Assembly (NCBI GenBank): GCA_910579395.1
Contig: CAJTUC010000038.1
Span: forward strand, 1-32,950
Origin: an uncultured Lachnospiraceae bacterium
Lineage (GTDB): Bacteria; Bacillota; Clostridia; Lachnospirales; Lachnospiraceae
Direction: 5' to 3'
DNA length: 32,950 bases
The number at the start of each line of letters is the position of its first letter. Position 1 is the first letter of the stretch. Shown here in pieces: positions 4,640 to 11,793 of this stretch. The notes under the pieces are model-generated. The model saw only the letters and a list, made by a program, of their open reading frames with translations, was not told where the DNA came from and made no database searches. The position numbers and the translations under genes are program-made.

Positions 4640-6298
4640 TTGTTGAAAAAACGTTTTTTTAAAAAAATCCTGGTATGTATCTTATCTGTGATCATACTAT
4701 CTGCGTCAGTCGGCGATATATTCATTAAAACAAACGATATCAAAACAGTCGAAGCGACAGGTCTCGAGATCGGCGGCGTTGCTGTGGCTTCTCTTGCAGA
4801 GATCTGCCTTTTTGTCGGCTCTATTGCTGTGACCCTCTATTGCGTGGGTGAGATCATAGACAACAGAGAGGAAATCGCTCGCTTCGGATATGATCTGATC
4901 AATTCCTGTTCTGAAACGGTTGATGGGTGGATCATGTCCTTTACTGATACAGCCGGACAGGAGTATGTCTACGGCACGGAAGCGCTGGAACTTGTCCGTG
5001 AGACAGAATGGGAAGTCATTCAGGGCGGGCTCCCGCCGGAAAACAATGATGATGATAACAACGACAACAAGCCAACAAAAAATCCCATGCAGAACCTGTG
5101 GAACTTTACTGCCCTCGGTGCGACATGGCTGATGTCCAACATCGAAAAGCTCTACCAGAAATGGGTCAACGGGGAAGAACTGACCGAAGCGGAGCAGGCC
5201 GTTCTCGCACCTGTGATCGAGGGTTATTGTGACCAGAATGATATCGCAAAGCAGTGGTCTGGGGTGCCGTTCGATTATTCCGCAAGTATTACTCAATCAT
5301 ACTCAACTATAAGTCCTGTACATTCACGAGTTGAAACTTACAATTATACAGCTAGTTTTAATTTTCCAGTATGTGGATTTTATGAGTTTCGCAATTCTTC
5401 TAGTCATATATTTAGTTTTTTATATTTGTATAATGGTGAAGTTGTATCTTTAAACCAATTTTCACTTGAGGTATCCTCATATGTTGATGGAGAATTTAGA
5501 GGTAGTTCATGTCATGAAGGATATAGCTCGTGGTCGTCACAGCCTTTATCAGCAGTTAATAACTTTGCTTTTACATATTCCGTAAATTTCCCTATCTTTG
5601 CTAGTCGCATCGAAGCCGAAGCCTACCTCAAAGGCACCGGCCCTGTGACCGACGCCCTCAACTATGCAAAGACCTACCAGATCGCCGACTGGCTTTCTGA
5701 TGATTGGGCAGGCGTTCTTATCGACCCGCTGACCAACATTGGCCTGTCCCTTAACCAGCTTCTGGCTCTTGCCCAGCAGTTAGGCGTTCACGCTATCGGG
5801 AATAACCTGTCGCCAGCGGAACTGTACGAACTTTTCAAGCAACTTGTGACTGGTGCAGACCTTTCTCCGATGCCCGGCATCCCTGCGGCTCCGGTTGTTT
5901 TGCCATCGCCCGACTTGCCTTCGATCTACTGGCCTTCCGCGGATGCCCACCCTCTCCCCGGCACCACGCCTGGAACAAAACCGGATCCTGATCCCGGAAA
6001 AGACCCGACGCCCGGCACAGACCCCGATGTCGATATGTCATCCTATAAAGTGGACCTGCAGGGGATCTTCCCTTTCTGCATCCCCTTCGATTTCATCGCG
6101 CTGCTGAAGGCGCTGGATGCCGAACCGGTCGCCCCCTGCTTCGAGTTCCCCGTCGTCATCCCGGCCCTCGGCTATGAAGAGACAGTCAGGCTGGATATGT
6201 CCATCTTCGATGACGTGGCGGAAGTGATGCGGCTGTGCGAAACGGTCAGCTTTATCATCTTCCTCATGTTTGCGACATCCAAAGTCATCAAGTGGTGA
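4640..6298 (+). CDS. pIII-like adsorption/tip protein
   Basis: A 552-residue secreted, C-terminally anchored protein. It starts at TTG 4640 (a second TTG follows at once) after GGGGA. The N-terminus is a signal-like basic-hydrophobic stretch (KKILVCILSVIILSASVG). A second hydrophobic segment spans about residues 43-72. A central domain at about 213-322 is rich in Tyr, Ser, Phe and Asn. A Pro/Gly/Asp linker (PGTKPDPDPGKDPTPGTDPD) spans about 411-465, and one C-terminal span (VSFIIFLMFATSKVIKW) ends the protein. This is the logic of gene III proteins, which bind the receptor and cap the virion. It is followed by the pVI-like gene and pI, as in other inoviruses. The central domain is far more AT-rich than its flanks, suggesting a swapped or fast-evolving receptor-binding part. 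Confidence 0.78.
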   Translation: MLKKRFFKKILVCILSVIILSASVGDIFIKTNDIKTVEATGLEIGGVAVASLAEICLFVGSIAVTLYCVGEIIDNREEIARFGYDLINSCSETVDGWIMSFTDTAGQEYVYGTEALELVRETEWEVIQGGLPPENNDDDNNDNKPTKNPMQNLWNFTALGATWLMSNIEKLYQKWVNGEELTEAEQAVLAPVIEGYCDQNDIAKQWSGVPFDYSASITQSYSTISPVHSRVETYNYTASFNFPVCGFYEFRNSSSHIFSFLYLYNGEVVSLNQFSLEVSSYVDGEFRGSSCHEGYSSWSSQPLSAVNNFAFTYSVNFPIFASRIEAEAYLKGTGPVTDALNYAKTYQIADWLSDDWAGVLIDPLTNIGLSLNQLLALAQQLGVHAIGNNLSPAELYELFKQLVTGADLSPMPGIPAAPVVLPSPDLPSIYWPSADAHPLPGTTPGTKPDPDPGKDPTPGTDPDVDMSSYKVDLQGIFPFCIPFDFIALLKALDAEPVAPCFEFPVVIPALGYEETVRLDMSIFDDVAEVMRLCETVSFIIFLMFATSKVIKW

Positions 6299-6318
6299 TC
6301 AAGAATGGAGACCTTACT

Positions 6319-6555
6319 ATGATCGAATATATGAAAGAACTGCTCGATAAGTTCCTCACGCTGCTGCTCTCCCTGTTCCCGGTCTCGCCCTTCCTTCCGG
6401 TCATCCAGCAGCTGTCCGCCCTGCCCTATCTCGGTTATATCAACTGGTTCGTGCCGGTCGGGACTTTTGTCAAGATCGGCAGCATGTGGACTGCCGCGAT
6501 ACTGGCCTACTACGCGTGGAGTGTGATCGCGCGCTGGGTGAAGCTGCTGTCATAA
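6319..6555 (+). CDS. pVI-like minor coat protein
   Basis: A 78-residue hydrophobic protein with ATG 6319 placed 8 bases after GGAG and 20 bases after the tip protein gene. Two or three membrane-seeking segments are visible: LLDKFLTLLLSLFPVSPFLPVIQQL, then YINWFVPVGTFVKIGSMWTAAILAYYAWSVIARWVKLL. In filamentous phages the gene between III and I encodes pVI, which joins pIII to the virion end and helps release. The call is from order, size and hydrophobicity. It shares no motif I can name with M13 pVI. Confidence 0.72.
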   Translation: MIEYMKELLDKFLTLLLSLFPVSPFLPVIQQLSALPYLGYINWFVPVGTFVKIGSMWTAAILAYYAWSVIARWVKLLS

Positions 6556-6627
6556 GGACAGGGCCATGCTGCGCTGCTCTCGGAAAATATGATACATCAT
6601 AACAAACAGACAGGAGTGATGAAAAAA

Positions 6628-7395
6628 ATGATAGAATTATATTCCGGCACCCCCGGAAGTGGAAAGAGCCTGCATACTGCAAAGGAGATCCGGACTCGTC
6701 TCCGGATGCACAAACGCGTCATCATCGGGAACTTTTATGTCAATACGAAGGCGGTCAGCCGCCGTAAAGGCACTTACCTCTTTGTGATGAACGACCGCCT
6801 GACGCCGGACAGGCTCCTGCAGTTCTCCAGAAAGCTTTCAGACCATCTCGGCCGGCGGCTGAAAGAGGGCGAGATCCTGCTGATCATCGACGAAGCGCAG
6901 CTTCTCTTTAACAGCCGGGAATGGCAGAACATCAGCCGGAACGGCTGGCTGTCCTTCTTTTCCCAGCACCGGCATTACGGCTATGACATCATCCTGGCCG
7001 CACAGTTTGACCGGATGCTCGACCGTCAGGTGCGCTGCCTGATCGAGTACGAGGAGATACACCGCAAAGTCAGCCGCTTTGGCTATATCGGCTTTTTTAT
7101 AGGCTTACTGACGAACAACAACCTGTATGTCGCCGTCAAACGCTGGTACCCGATCAGAGAACGGGTAGAGGGTAACTTCTTTTTCGGTTCAAAAAAACTG
7201 TTCGCGATCTATGACTCGTACAACCATTTCGATGCACCGGGTCAGCCAAAAGGACAGAGACGGCGTGTGAGCGGGGATGAAAGGGGCCCCGCGATCACGC
7301 CGCCGCTGGCCCTTCCTTCTCCCGGAACTGAAGAAAAGGAGACCGAATCAGCGGATACCGGTCTGGTATTTATTGACCTGGGGGTGAAGTCATGA
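6628..7395 (+). CDS. Zot/pI-type phage assembly ATPase
   Basis: A 255-residue zonular-occludens-toxin-like protein (Zot, PF05707 type), the hallmark of filamentous phages. The Walker A motif GTPGSGKS is at about residues 6-13, and the Walker B region ILLIIDEAQLLF follows at about 90. It drives extrusion of the virion through the membrane. ATG 6628 gives the family-like start MIELYSGTPGSGK; ATG 6619 is in frame but only 2 bases from the AGGAG site, while 6628 is 11 bases away, so the start is uncertain. A clear C-terminal membrane span is hard to see; the segment YIGFFIGLLTNNNLYVAV is the best candidate. The C-terminal tail is rich in Pro and charged residues. Its stop overlaps the integrase start (ATGA). 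Confidence 0.88.
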   Translation: MIELYSGTPGSGKSLHTAKEIRTRLRMHKRVIIGNFYVNTKAVSRRKGTYLFVMNDRLTPDRLLQFSRKLSDHLGRRLKEGEILLIIDEAQLLFNSREWQNISRNGWLSFFSQHRHYGYDIILAAQFDRMLDRQVRCLIEYEEIHRKVSRFGYIGFFIGLLTNNNLYVAVKRWYPIRERVEGNFFFGSKKLFAIYDSYNHFDAPGQPKGQRRRVSGDERGPAITPPLALPSPGTEEKETESADTGLVFIDLGVKS

Positions 7396-8462
7396 CGCTG
7401 GAGGAATGGATCGGCATCGGTATGAGCAACGGCGTCGTGGAGATTCCCGAGATTGAGGAAAAGACCTTTGAAGAAGTCTATAAGCTGTGGTTCAAGATGA
7501 AGATGAACGTCATCCGGGCGCAGAGCTGTGACCGCATCGAGGTGACTTATAACCGTTACTATGCCGGCAGTCCTTTTGTCCGGCAGAACGTATCGGCGCT
7601 GGATGAATCTGTTGTCGTGCGTTTCCTGACGGAGATCATCGTCAGCCGTGGGAACATCACCGCCAAAGAGTTCGCGCGGATCTTCCAGATCGTCAGCAAT
7701 GTCATGTCCTATGCGAGATATCTGAACCTTGGCGGTGCAAGGCTCCTAGACTGGGAGATGGTCAGACGGTATGTGCCGGAAGGGAAGATCGTGCCGGAAC
7801 TTCATCAGGATTTTGCCGTTCCGAAAGCGGATGTCGAGAAGCTCCTGGAGCTTGTTGTCGTTCAGGACATCTACCCGCTGAAACGCTCCGCCTGCCTCTG
7901 CCTTGTGCTGAACTTTTTTCTCGGCCTGCGGGTCGGGGAGCTCGCTTCCCTCACATGGAAGGACATAGACTGGGAACGGAAGGTCATCCGGATCTGTAAG
8001 ACAGAGACAAAAGCATACAGCCGGGATGAAGAAGGGAACCGCGCCGGCGCAATGGTCTACCAGGTCGTGGAAGAGACCAAGACCGTCTTTTCTGTCCGGG
8101 AAGTCCCGCTGCTCCCGGAAGCGGTCTATATCCTCGAACAGCTGCGCGCCCACCATGATCAGTGCGACTATAAAGACCGCTGTCTGGCTTATGACGGAAG
8201 GAACACGATCCTCGTACGTTCTCTCGACAGGACGCTGCGGAAGCTCTGCAAATACAGTAACATAAGTTATTTTAATACGCATATGATCCGGAAGACTTTT
8301 GCCACGATGCTGCACGCTTCCGGGATGCCGACAAGGTACATCAGCGACCTGCTCGGCCACTCCGATATGGTAACGACGGAAAAGAACTATATCCTGGCTT
8401 ACAGAGATAATTATGACACGCTGCTCGCATTCATGCAGCAGGGTCTGGATTTTAGATTGTAA
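7392..8462 (+). CDS. int: Tyrosine site-specific integrase
   Basis: A 356-residue tyrosine recombinase. The N-terminal half contains a predicted SAM-like core-binding domain. The catalytic half shows the first arginine in GLRVGELASL, HMIRKTFATML (HxxR), LLGHSD and the nucleophile tyrosine in TTEKNYI. It would integrate the phage at the 3' end of tRNA-Gly(GCC), 65 bp from its stop codon. Its start overlaps the Zot stop by 4 bases, so it is co-transcribed with assembly genes, which is unusual for a lysogeny enzyme. The last 255 bp are repeated at the left edge of the window. Most known filamentous phages borrow the host XerCD, so a self-encoded tyrosine integrase is informative. Confidence 0.93.
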   Translation: MTLEEWIGIGMSNGVVEIPEIEEKTFEEVYKLWFKMKMNVIRAQSCDRIEVTYNRYYAGSPFVRQNVSALDESVVVRFLTEIIVSRGNITAKEFARIFQIVSNVMSYARYLNLGGARLLDWEMVRRYVPEGKIVPELHQDFAVPKADVEKLLELVVVQDIYPLKRSACLCLVLNFFLGLRVGELASLTWKDIDWERKVIRICKTETKAYSRDEEGNRAGAMVYQVVEETKTVFSVREVPLLPEAVYILEQLRAHHDQCDYKDRCLAYDGRNTILVRSLDRTLRKLCKYSNISYFNTHMIRKTFATMLHASGMPTRYISDLLGHSDMVTTEKNYILAYRDNYDTLLAFMQQGLDFRL

Positions 8463-8545
8463 CCTGCGCCCGCTTGGCGCATAACAAAAATACCCGGAAT
8501 TGCTTCCGGGTATACAATAGACAAGAGCGCGAGACGGGACTCGAA
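8208..8545. repeat. Direct repeat, right copy (integrase end plus att)
   Basis: Right partner of the 338-bp identical repeat at 1-338. Its last 20 bases (8526-8545) are the 3' end of the tRNA-Gly gene, which is the shared att core. Identity with the left copy ends where the tRNA body begins, so this is the junction between element and chromosome (attR by position). The distance between copies gives a unit length of 8,207 bp. Confidence 0.95.
8484..8513 (-). terminator. Terminator of tRNA-Gly, supplied by the phage
   Basis: A perfect 10-bp stem (8490-8499 with 8504-8513) and tetraloop is followed on the minus strand by TTTTTG. It is 13 bases after the tRNA 3' end and lies within the repeated phage sequence, so the integrated phage provides this signal to the tRNA transcript. 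Confidence 0.75.
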
Positions 8546-8598
8546 CCCGCGACCCCGACCTTGGCAAGGTCGTGCTCCACCAACTGAGCCACTCGCGC
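8526..8598 (-). tRNA. tRNA-Gly (anticodon GCC)
   Basis: A 73-base cloverleaf can be drawn. The acceptor arms GCGCGAG / CTCGCGC pair perfectly, the anticodon stem CGACC / GGTCG encloses TTGCCAA with anticodon GCC, and the T arm contains GGTTCGAGTCCC. CCA is not encoded. It has its own promoter at 8648-8676. The 3' 20 bases are the phage att core, so integration rebuilds the gene with a phage-derived 3' end and leaves the tRNA intact. Confidence 0.95.
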
Positions 8599-8647
8599 AT
8601 ATCACTTATCTGATTAAGATTTGATATATCTCTTTCAGACAAGTAAT

Positions 8648-8676
8648 ATCATACTATACTTCAAATCTTTTGTCAA
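8648..8676 (-). promoter_or_regulatory. Promoter of tRNA-Gly
   Basis: On the minus strand a perfect TTGACA (8676-8671) and TATGAT (8653-8648) are separated by 17 bp. Predicted start is near 8641, about 43 bases before the mature tRNA. Confidence 0.75.
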
Positions 8677-8765
8677 CGGCTAAATTAAAATTTATTGAAT
8701 TCAATCAATATTATTAATTATATATAATTTTCCGACAATTTTATCTTTCAAAGCAAATCCGTAAA

Positions 8766-10304
8766 CTATTGCAGTTTATTCCTGCATTTGATACGGTAGA
8801 TTCTTTTCAGAGATTCATTAATTCTCTCTTCCGAAATCGTGCCCTCCTGTACTGCCGTCAACAATCCGTTATAGGCCGCCTCAAAATCTTCCGGCATCAG
8901 AATCATATCCGCGCCGGCTTCGATTGCCAGCACAGCTGCCTCTTCGGGTGTATAATATTCGGTAATTGCACTCATGTTCAGTGCATCCGTTATGACAACA
9001 CCATCAAATCCCAACTCTTCACGGAGAACATTCGTAATAGCTGACTTTGACAGCGAACATGGCATTTCTGCATCTAATGCAGGTACTGTAACATGAGCAA
9101 CCATAACGAAATCCGCTCCGGCTCCAATCCCCTGTTGAAATGGAATAAAATCGGAAGCCCGCAATTCTTCCGCCGTTTTGGATATTTCCACTCTTCCGTC
9201 ATGCGTATCTTCTTCCGCCGAGCCGATTCCCGGAAAATGTTTCAGGCAGGCGCTGACACCAGTGCTCTGCATACCACTTACCACGCTGGAAGTCATATCT
9301 GCGCAGATACCCGCATCCATACCAAAACTTCTACTGCCTAATACTCCGCCATCCTCTGCTGCCACCACATCAGCCACAGGTGCAAAATTCAGATTAAATC
9401 CAAGAGCGCTTAAATAAGAACCTATTGTAACTCCCGTTTCATAAGCTGCCGAAGTATCGCCGCCCGCTCCAACCGTTGCCATATCATCCACCTGGATTAC
9501 TTCAATATTGCTGTTCGCCACGCGGCTGACCGTTCCACCCTCTTCATCGACTGCAAGAAAAACAGGGTATTTGCTCATTGAGACGGTATTCGATAACATT
9601 TCTGCCAGTTGGTCTTTATCGACGATATTATTATCAAAATAAATCAAGCCTCCGACCGCATACTTCTCCAAAGCCTCCTGTGTTCCTTCACCTGCCCTCG
9701 TAACAGTCTGAACCCCTGTCAGAGCCTCCGGTGTGACAATAAAGAGGCCTGCTACCCGGTCCTCTATCGGCATTGTAGAAATGCTGTTAGTAACGATTTC
9801 TTCCAATTGCTCTTCTTCCGTCGGCACCGCCACCTCAGGCGGAGTCTCAACAATCATATTTTCCGGTGGTATTTCCGGTTCATCCGTTTCTATCTGCGCA
9901 TCTTGCAGTTCTTCCTGCTTCTTTTCCTTCACAACAGCAGAAATTTTCTGTCCCGCAACAACACCTCCGGCTACCAGTCCTGCCAGAAAAAGGATCACGA
10001 CCGCATACGCGATGATCTGGTTCCTGATACGCCGCTTACGCCTATAACGCCTCCTGTTCGCCGCTCTGGTCTCCTCATCCTCTTCTTCATCCTCTATCTC
10101 GTCTTCGTCATCTTCTTCGTCATCTTCGTCATCTTCATCTTCATCTTCATCGTCGTCTTCATCTTCGTCGTCTATCTCATCATCTTCATCGTCGTCGTCT
10201 ATCTCATCATCTTCATCGTCGTCTTCTATCTCGTCTTCATCGTCTTCATCTTCCAATTCATCCTCCTGAAAAAGATGTTTTTTTCGATTAAATAATTTTC
10301 CCAT
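8766..10304 (-). CDS. Membrane-anchored GH3 beta-N-acetylhexosaminidase (NagZ-like) with acidic tail
   Basis: A 512-residue family 3 glycoside hydrolase, probably trimming N-acetylglucosamine from peptidoglycan or related glycans outside the cell. An N-terminal cytosolic tail of about 60 almost pure Asp/Glu residues (about 15-80) is followed by a basic patch (RRRYRRKRRIRN), one span (IIAYAVVILFLAGLVAGGVVAG), then the catalytic domain. KHFPGIGSAEEDTHDG matches the NagZ histidine/aspartate loop with Ile at a usual His/Leu place, and VVITDALNMSAI holds the likely nucleophile Asp. ATG 10304 is chosen because GGAGG lies 5 bases upstream; the earlier ATG 10316 overlaps that site. The acidic tail is encoded by GAA/GAT-type triplet repeats, including a 27-bp tandem duplication at 10171-10224. 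Confidence 0.88.
   Translation of the reverse strand: MGKLFNRKKHLFQEDELEDEDDEDEIEDDDEDDEIDDDDEDDEIDDEDEDDDEDEDEDDEDDEEDDEDEIEDEEEDEETRAANRRRYRRKRRIRNQIIAYAVVILFLAGLVAGGVVAGQKISAVVKEKKQEELQDAQIETDEPEIPPENMIVETPPEVAVPTEEEQLEEIVTNSISTMPIEDRVAGLFIVTPEALTGVQTVTRAGEGTQEALEKYAVGGLIYFDNNIVDKDQLAEMLSNTVSMSKYPVFLAVDEEGGTVSRVANSNIEVIQVDDMATVGAGGDTSAAYETGVTIGSYLSALGFNLNFAPVADVVAAEDGGVLGSRSFGMDAGICADMTSSVVSGMQSTGVSACLKHFPGIGSAEEDTHDGRVEISKTAEELRASDFIPFQQGIGAGADFVMVAHVTVPALDAEMPCSLSKSAITNVLREELGFDGVVITDALNMSAITEYYTPEEAAVLAIEAGADMILMPEDFEAAYNGLLTAVQEGTISEERINESLKRIYRIKCRNKLQ
10171..10224. repeat. 27-bp tandem duplication in the acidic-tail coding region
   Basis: Two adjacent 27-base units beginning tctatctcatcatcttcat differ only at the last base. 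They encode the repeated EDDEIDD pattern of the GH3 tail. They sit within a longer triplet-repeat tract (about 10080-10260) that could change length by slippage. Confidence 0.85.
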
Positions 10305-10396
10305 ATAAGCCTCCAATCACTCTGTCGTATCCATCAATCTGCGACATTTGAACACAAACACCACCTTGCGATATCTGCGCACAGGCACAAATTCAC

Positions 10397-10438
10397 GGTT
10401 GAAAAATCATTTTTTCAACCTATACTATATATAGTATA
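10397..10438 (-). promoter_or_regulatory. Promoter-proximal hairpin and AT palindrome upstream of GH3 gene
   Basis: Read on the minus strand, the palindrome tatactatatatagtata (10438-10421), which contains -10-like hexamers, is followed directly by an inverted repeat GGTTGAAAAA / TTTTTCAACC (10420-10397). The hairpin would form at or near the RNA 5' end. A very similar arrangement precedes holA at 28413-28446. Confidence 0.5.
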
Positions 10439-10499
10439 TCATAACCTATATTCCTACATTTTACCACATAATTTTTCTATTTACGGCCGATTACGACGA

Positions 10500-10852
10500 T
10501 TTATGTTGTTCTTGTCAGCCCAACGAGGAAGCGGGCATCAATCCTTTCGATCAACACCCGCTTCTATACTGCGCTATCCAAGGGCCTATACCTCCATTTT
10601 TCCTCTTTCGTACTCTTTCCATTTCTCTTTCGTATGAATATACTGTAACGGCTTTTTCTCTCTTCTTCTGTGCTTCGTTACTTTCTCTTCTGTACTCGAT
10701 TACGATTCCTGTAGATTCAGCCTTTCGACTTCCTCTATCTGCCTTGTCTTTTGTTCCTTATTCATTTGTACTTTAAAATGGATTCAGTTTAAGTTTTCGG
10801 TGGTCCGTACCTCGCTTTCTTTTGTGATATCTATGTGAATTTGTTTGTTTAT
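10500..10852 (-). ncRNA. Candidate non-coding RNA in an 800-bp gene-free region
   Basis: The 10305-11111 interval has no convincing gene. A strong minus-strand promoter at 10859-10886 would start an RNA near 10852. The next ~290 bases are purine-rich and low in T on that strand, lack a ribosome site with a real frame, and end near a hairpin gaagcggg / cccgcttc (10564-10528). No T-run follows the hairpin, so the 3' end is uncertain. It could instead be a very long leader of the GH3 gene. I do not recognise it as 6S RNA, tmRNA, RNase P or SRP RNA. Confidence 0.3.
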
Positions 10853-10858
10853 GGTTTT

Positions 10859-10886
10859 ATTATACCATGTGATTTTAATTTGTCAA
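10859..10886 (-). promoter_or_regulatory. Strong promoter with no gene directly downstream
   Basis: On the minus strand a perfect TTGACA (10886-10881) and a perfect TATAAT (10864-10859) are 16 bp apart, with TGG before the -10. The nearest minus-strand start codon is over 550 bp away. Confidence 0.65.
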
Positions 10887-11111
10887 CACATTTTTCAAAA
10901 TTTCTTTTAATTTTTCCATTTTTTTCTTTTTTTTTACATATTATCACTCTATTGTTATTTTTTTCTTATTTTTACAGTTATATTCATTATGTCAAAACTG
11001 ATAAAATAGAAACATAGACAATTCGCCGCAAGGCATGCTTTCACCATCTGCCGCCCGCAGCGGTGCGTTTCGCAGTTGCCTAAAAACAGAATCAGAACAG
11101 GAGGAATTACG

Positions 11112-11747
11112 ATGTCGCATAAAACAGAAGCCTTTGCCGCTATGGCAAAGACAATCATTGAAAACCTGAAAAAGAGAAACATGGAAGGCTATTATTTTGA
11201 AAACAGTTCAGAATGCATAAAAGCAATCCTTGATTCTATCCCGTCCGGCAGCGTCATCAGCTGGGGTGGAAGTGAAACGATCAAGGAAACAGGACTAATG
11301 GAGGCAGTTCATAATGGTTCTTATGAATTAATTGACCGGACAACAGCCAAAAATCCCGAAGAAGCAAGACAGATTTATGCCAGGACCGTTCTTGCGGATT
11401 ATTATCTGATGAGCAGCAATGCGGTAACGATTGATGGAGAACTGATCAACATTGATGGCAACGGCAATCGGGTTGCCTGCCTGATTCAGGGTCCGTCTCA
11501 TGTCATCATCGTTGTCGGAATGAACAAGATTGTCACGGATGTAGAAAACGGTGTTGCAAGGGTCAGAAACATGGCTTCTCCAGCCAATGCCATCCGTTTA
11601 AAAAAGAAAATCCCCTGTGCTGCAACCGGCCATTGCCATGACTGTCTAGCTCCGGATTGTTTCTGTAATCAGATCGTCATCACAAGACGAAGCGGTCATG
11701 AAGGCAGAATCAAGGTATATCTTGTGGCTGAGAATTTAGGCTATTAA
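11112..11747 (+). CDS. LUD-domain (LutC-like) protein
   Basis: A 211-residue protein of the LUD/DUF162 family, found in lactate-utilisation proteins and many stand-alone clostridial proteins. Recognisable parts are IPSGSVISWGGSETIKETGL, YARTVLADYYLMSSNAVT and VVGMNKIV near the substrate-binding core. A C-terminal cysteine cluster (CAATGHCHDCLAPDCFCN) may bind metal. ATG 11112 follows an AGGAGG site by 6 bases. It stands alone, not next to LutA or LutB, so L-lactate oxidation cannot be concluded. It converges with the hydrogenase-like sensor gene and shares a terminator with it. Confidence 0.85.
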   Translation: MSHKTEAFAAMAKTIIENLKKRNMEGYYFENSSECIKAILDSIPSGSVISWGGSETIKETGLMEAVHNGSYELIDRTTAKNPEEARQIYARTVLADYYLMSSNAVTIDGELINIDGNGNRVACLIQGPSHVIIVVGMNKIVTDVENGVARVRNMASPANAIRLKKKIPCAATGHCHDCLAPDCFCNQIVITRRSGHEGRIKVYLVAENLGY

Positions 11748-11752
11748 TACAA

Positions 11753-11787
11753 AAAGAACGCCAAATTACGGCGTTCTTTGTTTTTTC
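11753..11787. terminator. Bidirectional terminator between convergent genes
   Basis: A perfect 10-bp stem (aaagaacgcc / ggcgttcttt) with a 7-base loop. Gtttttt follows on the plus strand and ttttt on the minus strand. It ends both the LUD gene and the hydrogenase-like gene. Confidence 0.85.
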
Positions 11788-11793
11788 ACTCAT

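Larger units (their letters stand above)
339..8545 (+). mobile_element. Inovirus-type (filamentous phage) prophage, 8,207 bp unit
   Basis: The gene order follows filamentous phages: initiator, small early genes, small membrane and coat proteins, a terminator, a pIII-like tip protein, a pVI-like protein, a Zot/pI ATPase, then integrase. The defining hallmark is the Zot-type P-loop ATPase next to several very short single-TM proteins. The element is flanked by att sites in the 3' end of tRNA-Gly(GCC). No secretin gene is present, which fits a single-membrane host. Replication is by a Rep_trans-type initiator rather than an M13 gene II protein. Every frame looks intact, so the element may be active. 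The boundaries are those of the repeat unit; the exact crossover base within the att core cannot be fixed. Confidence 0.88.

Noticed and set aside
7746..8642. 298-residue minus-strand frame over the integrase and tRNA
   Set aside because: It is a shadow of the integrase gene and runs through the tRNA.
10529..10770. Minus-strand open frame without a start in the orphan-RNA region
   Set aside because: Purine richness removes stop codons by chance; no initiation site is present and the residues do not resemble a protein.
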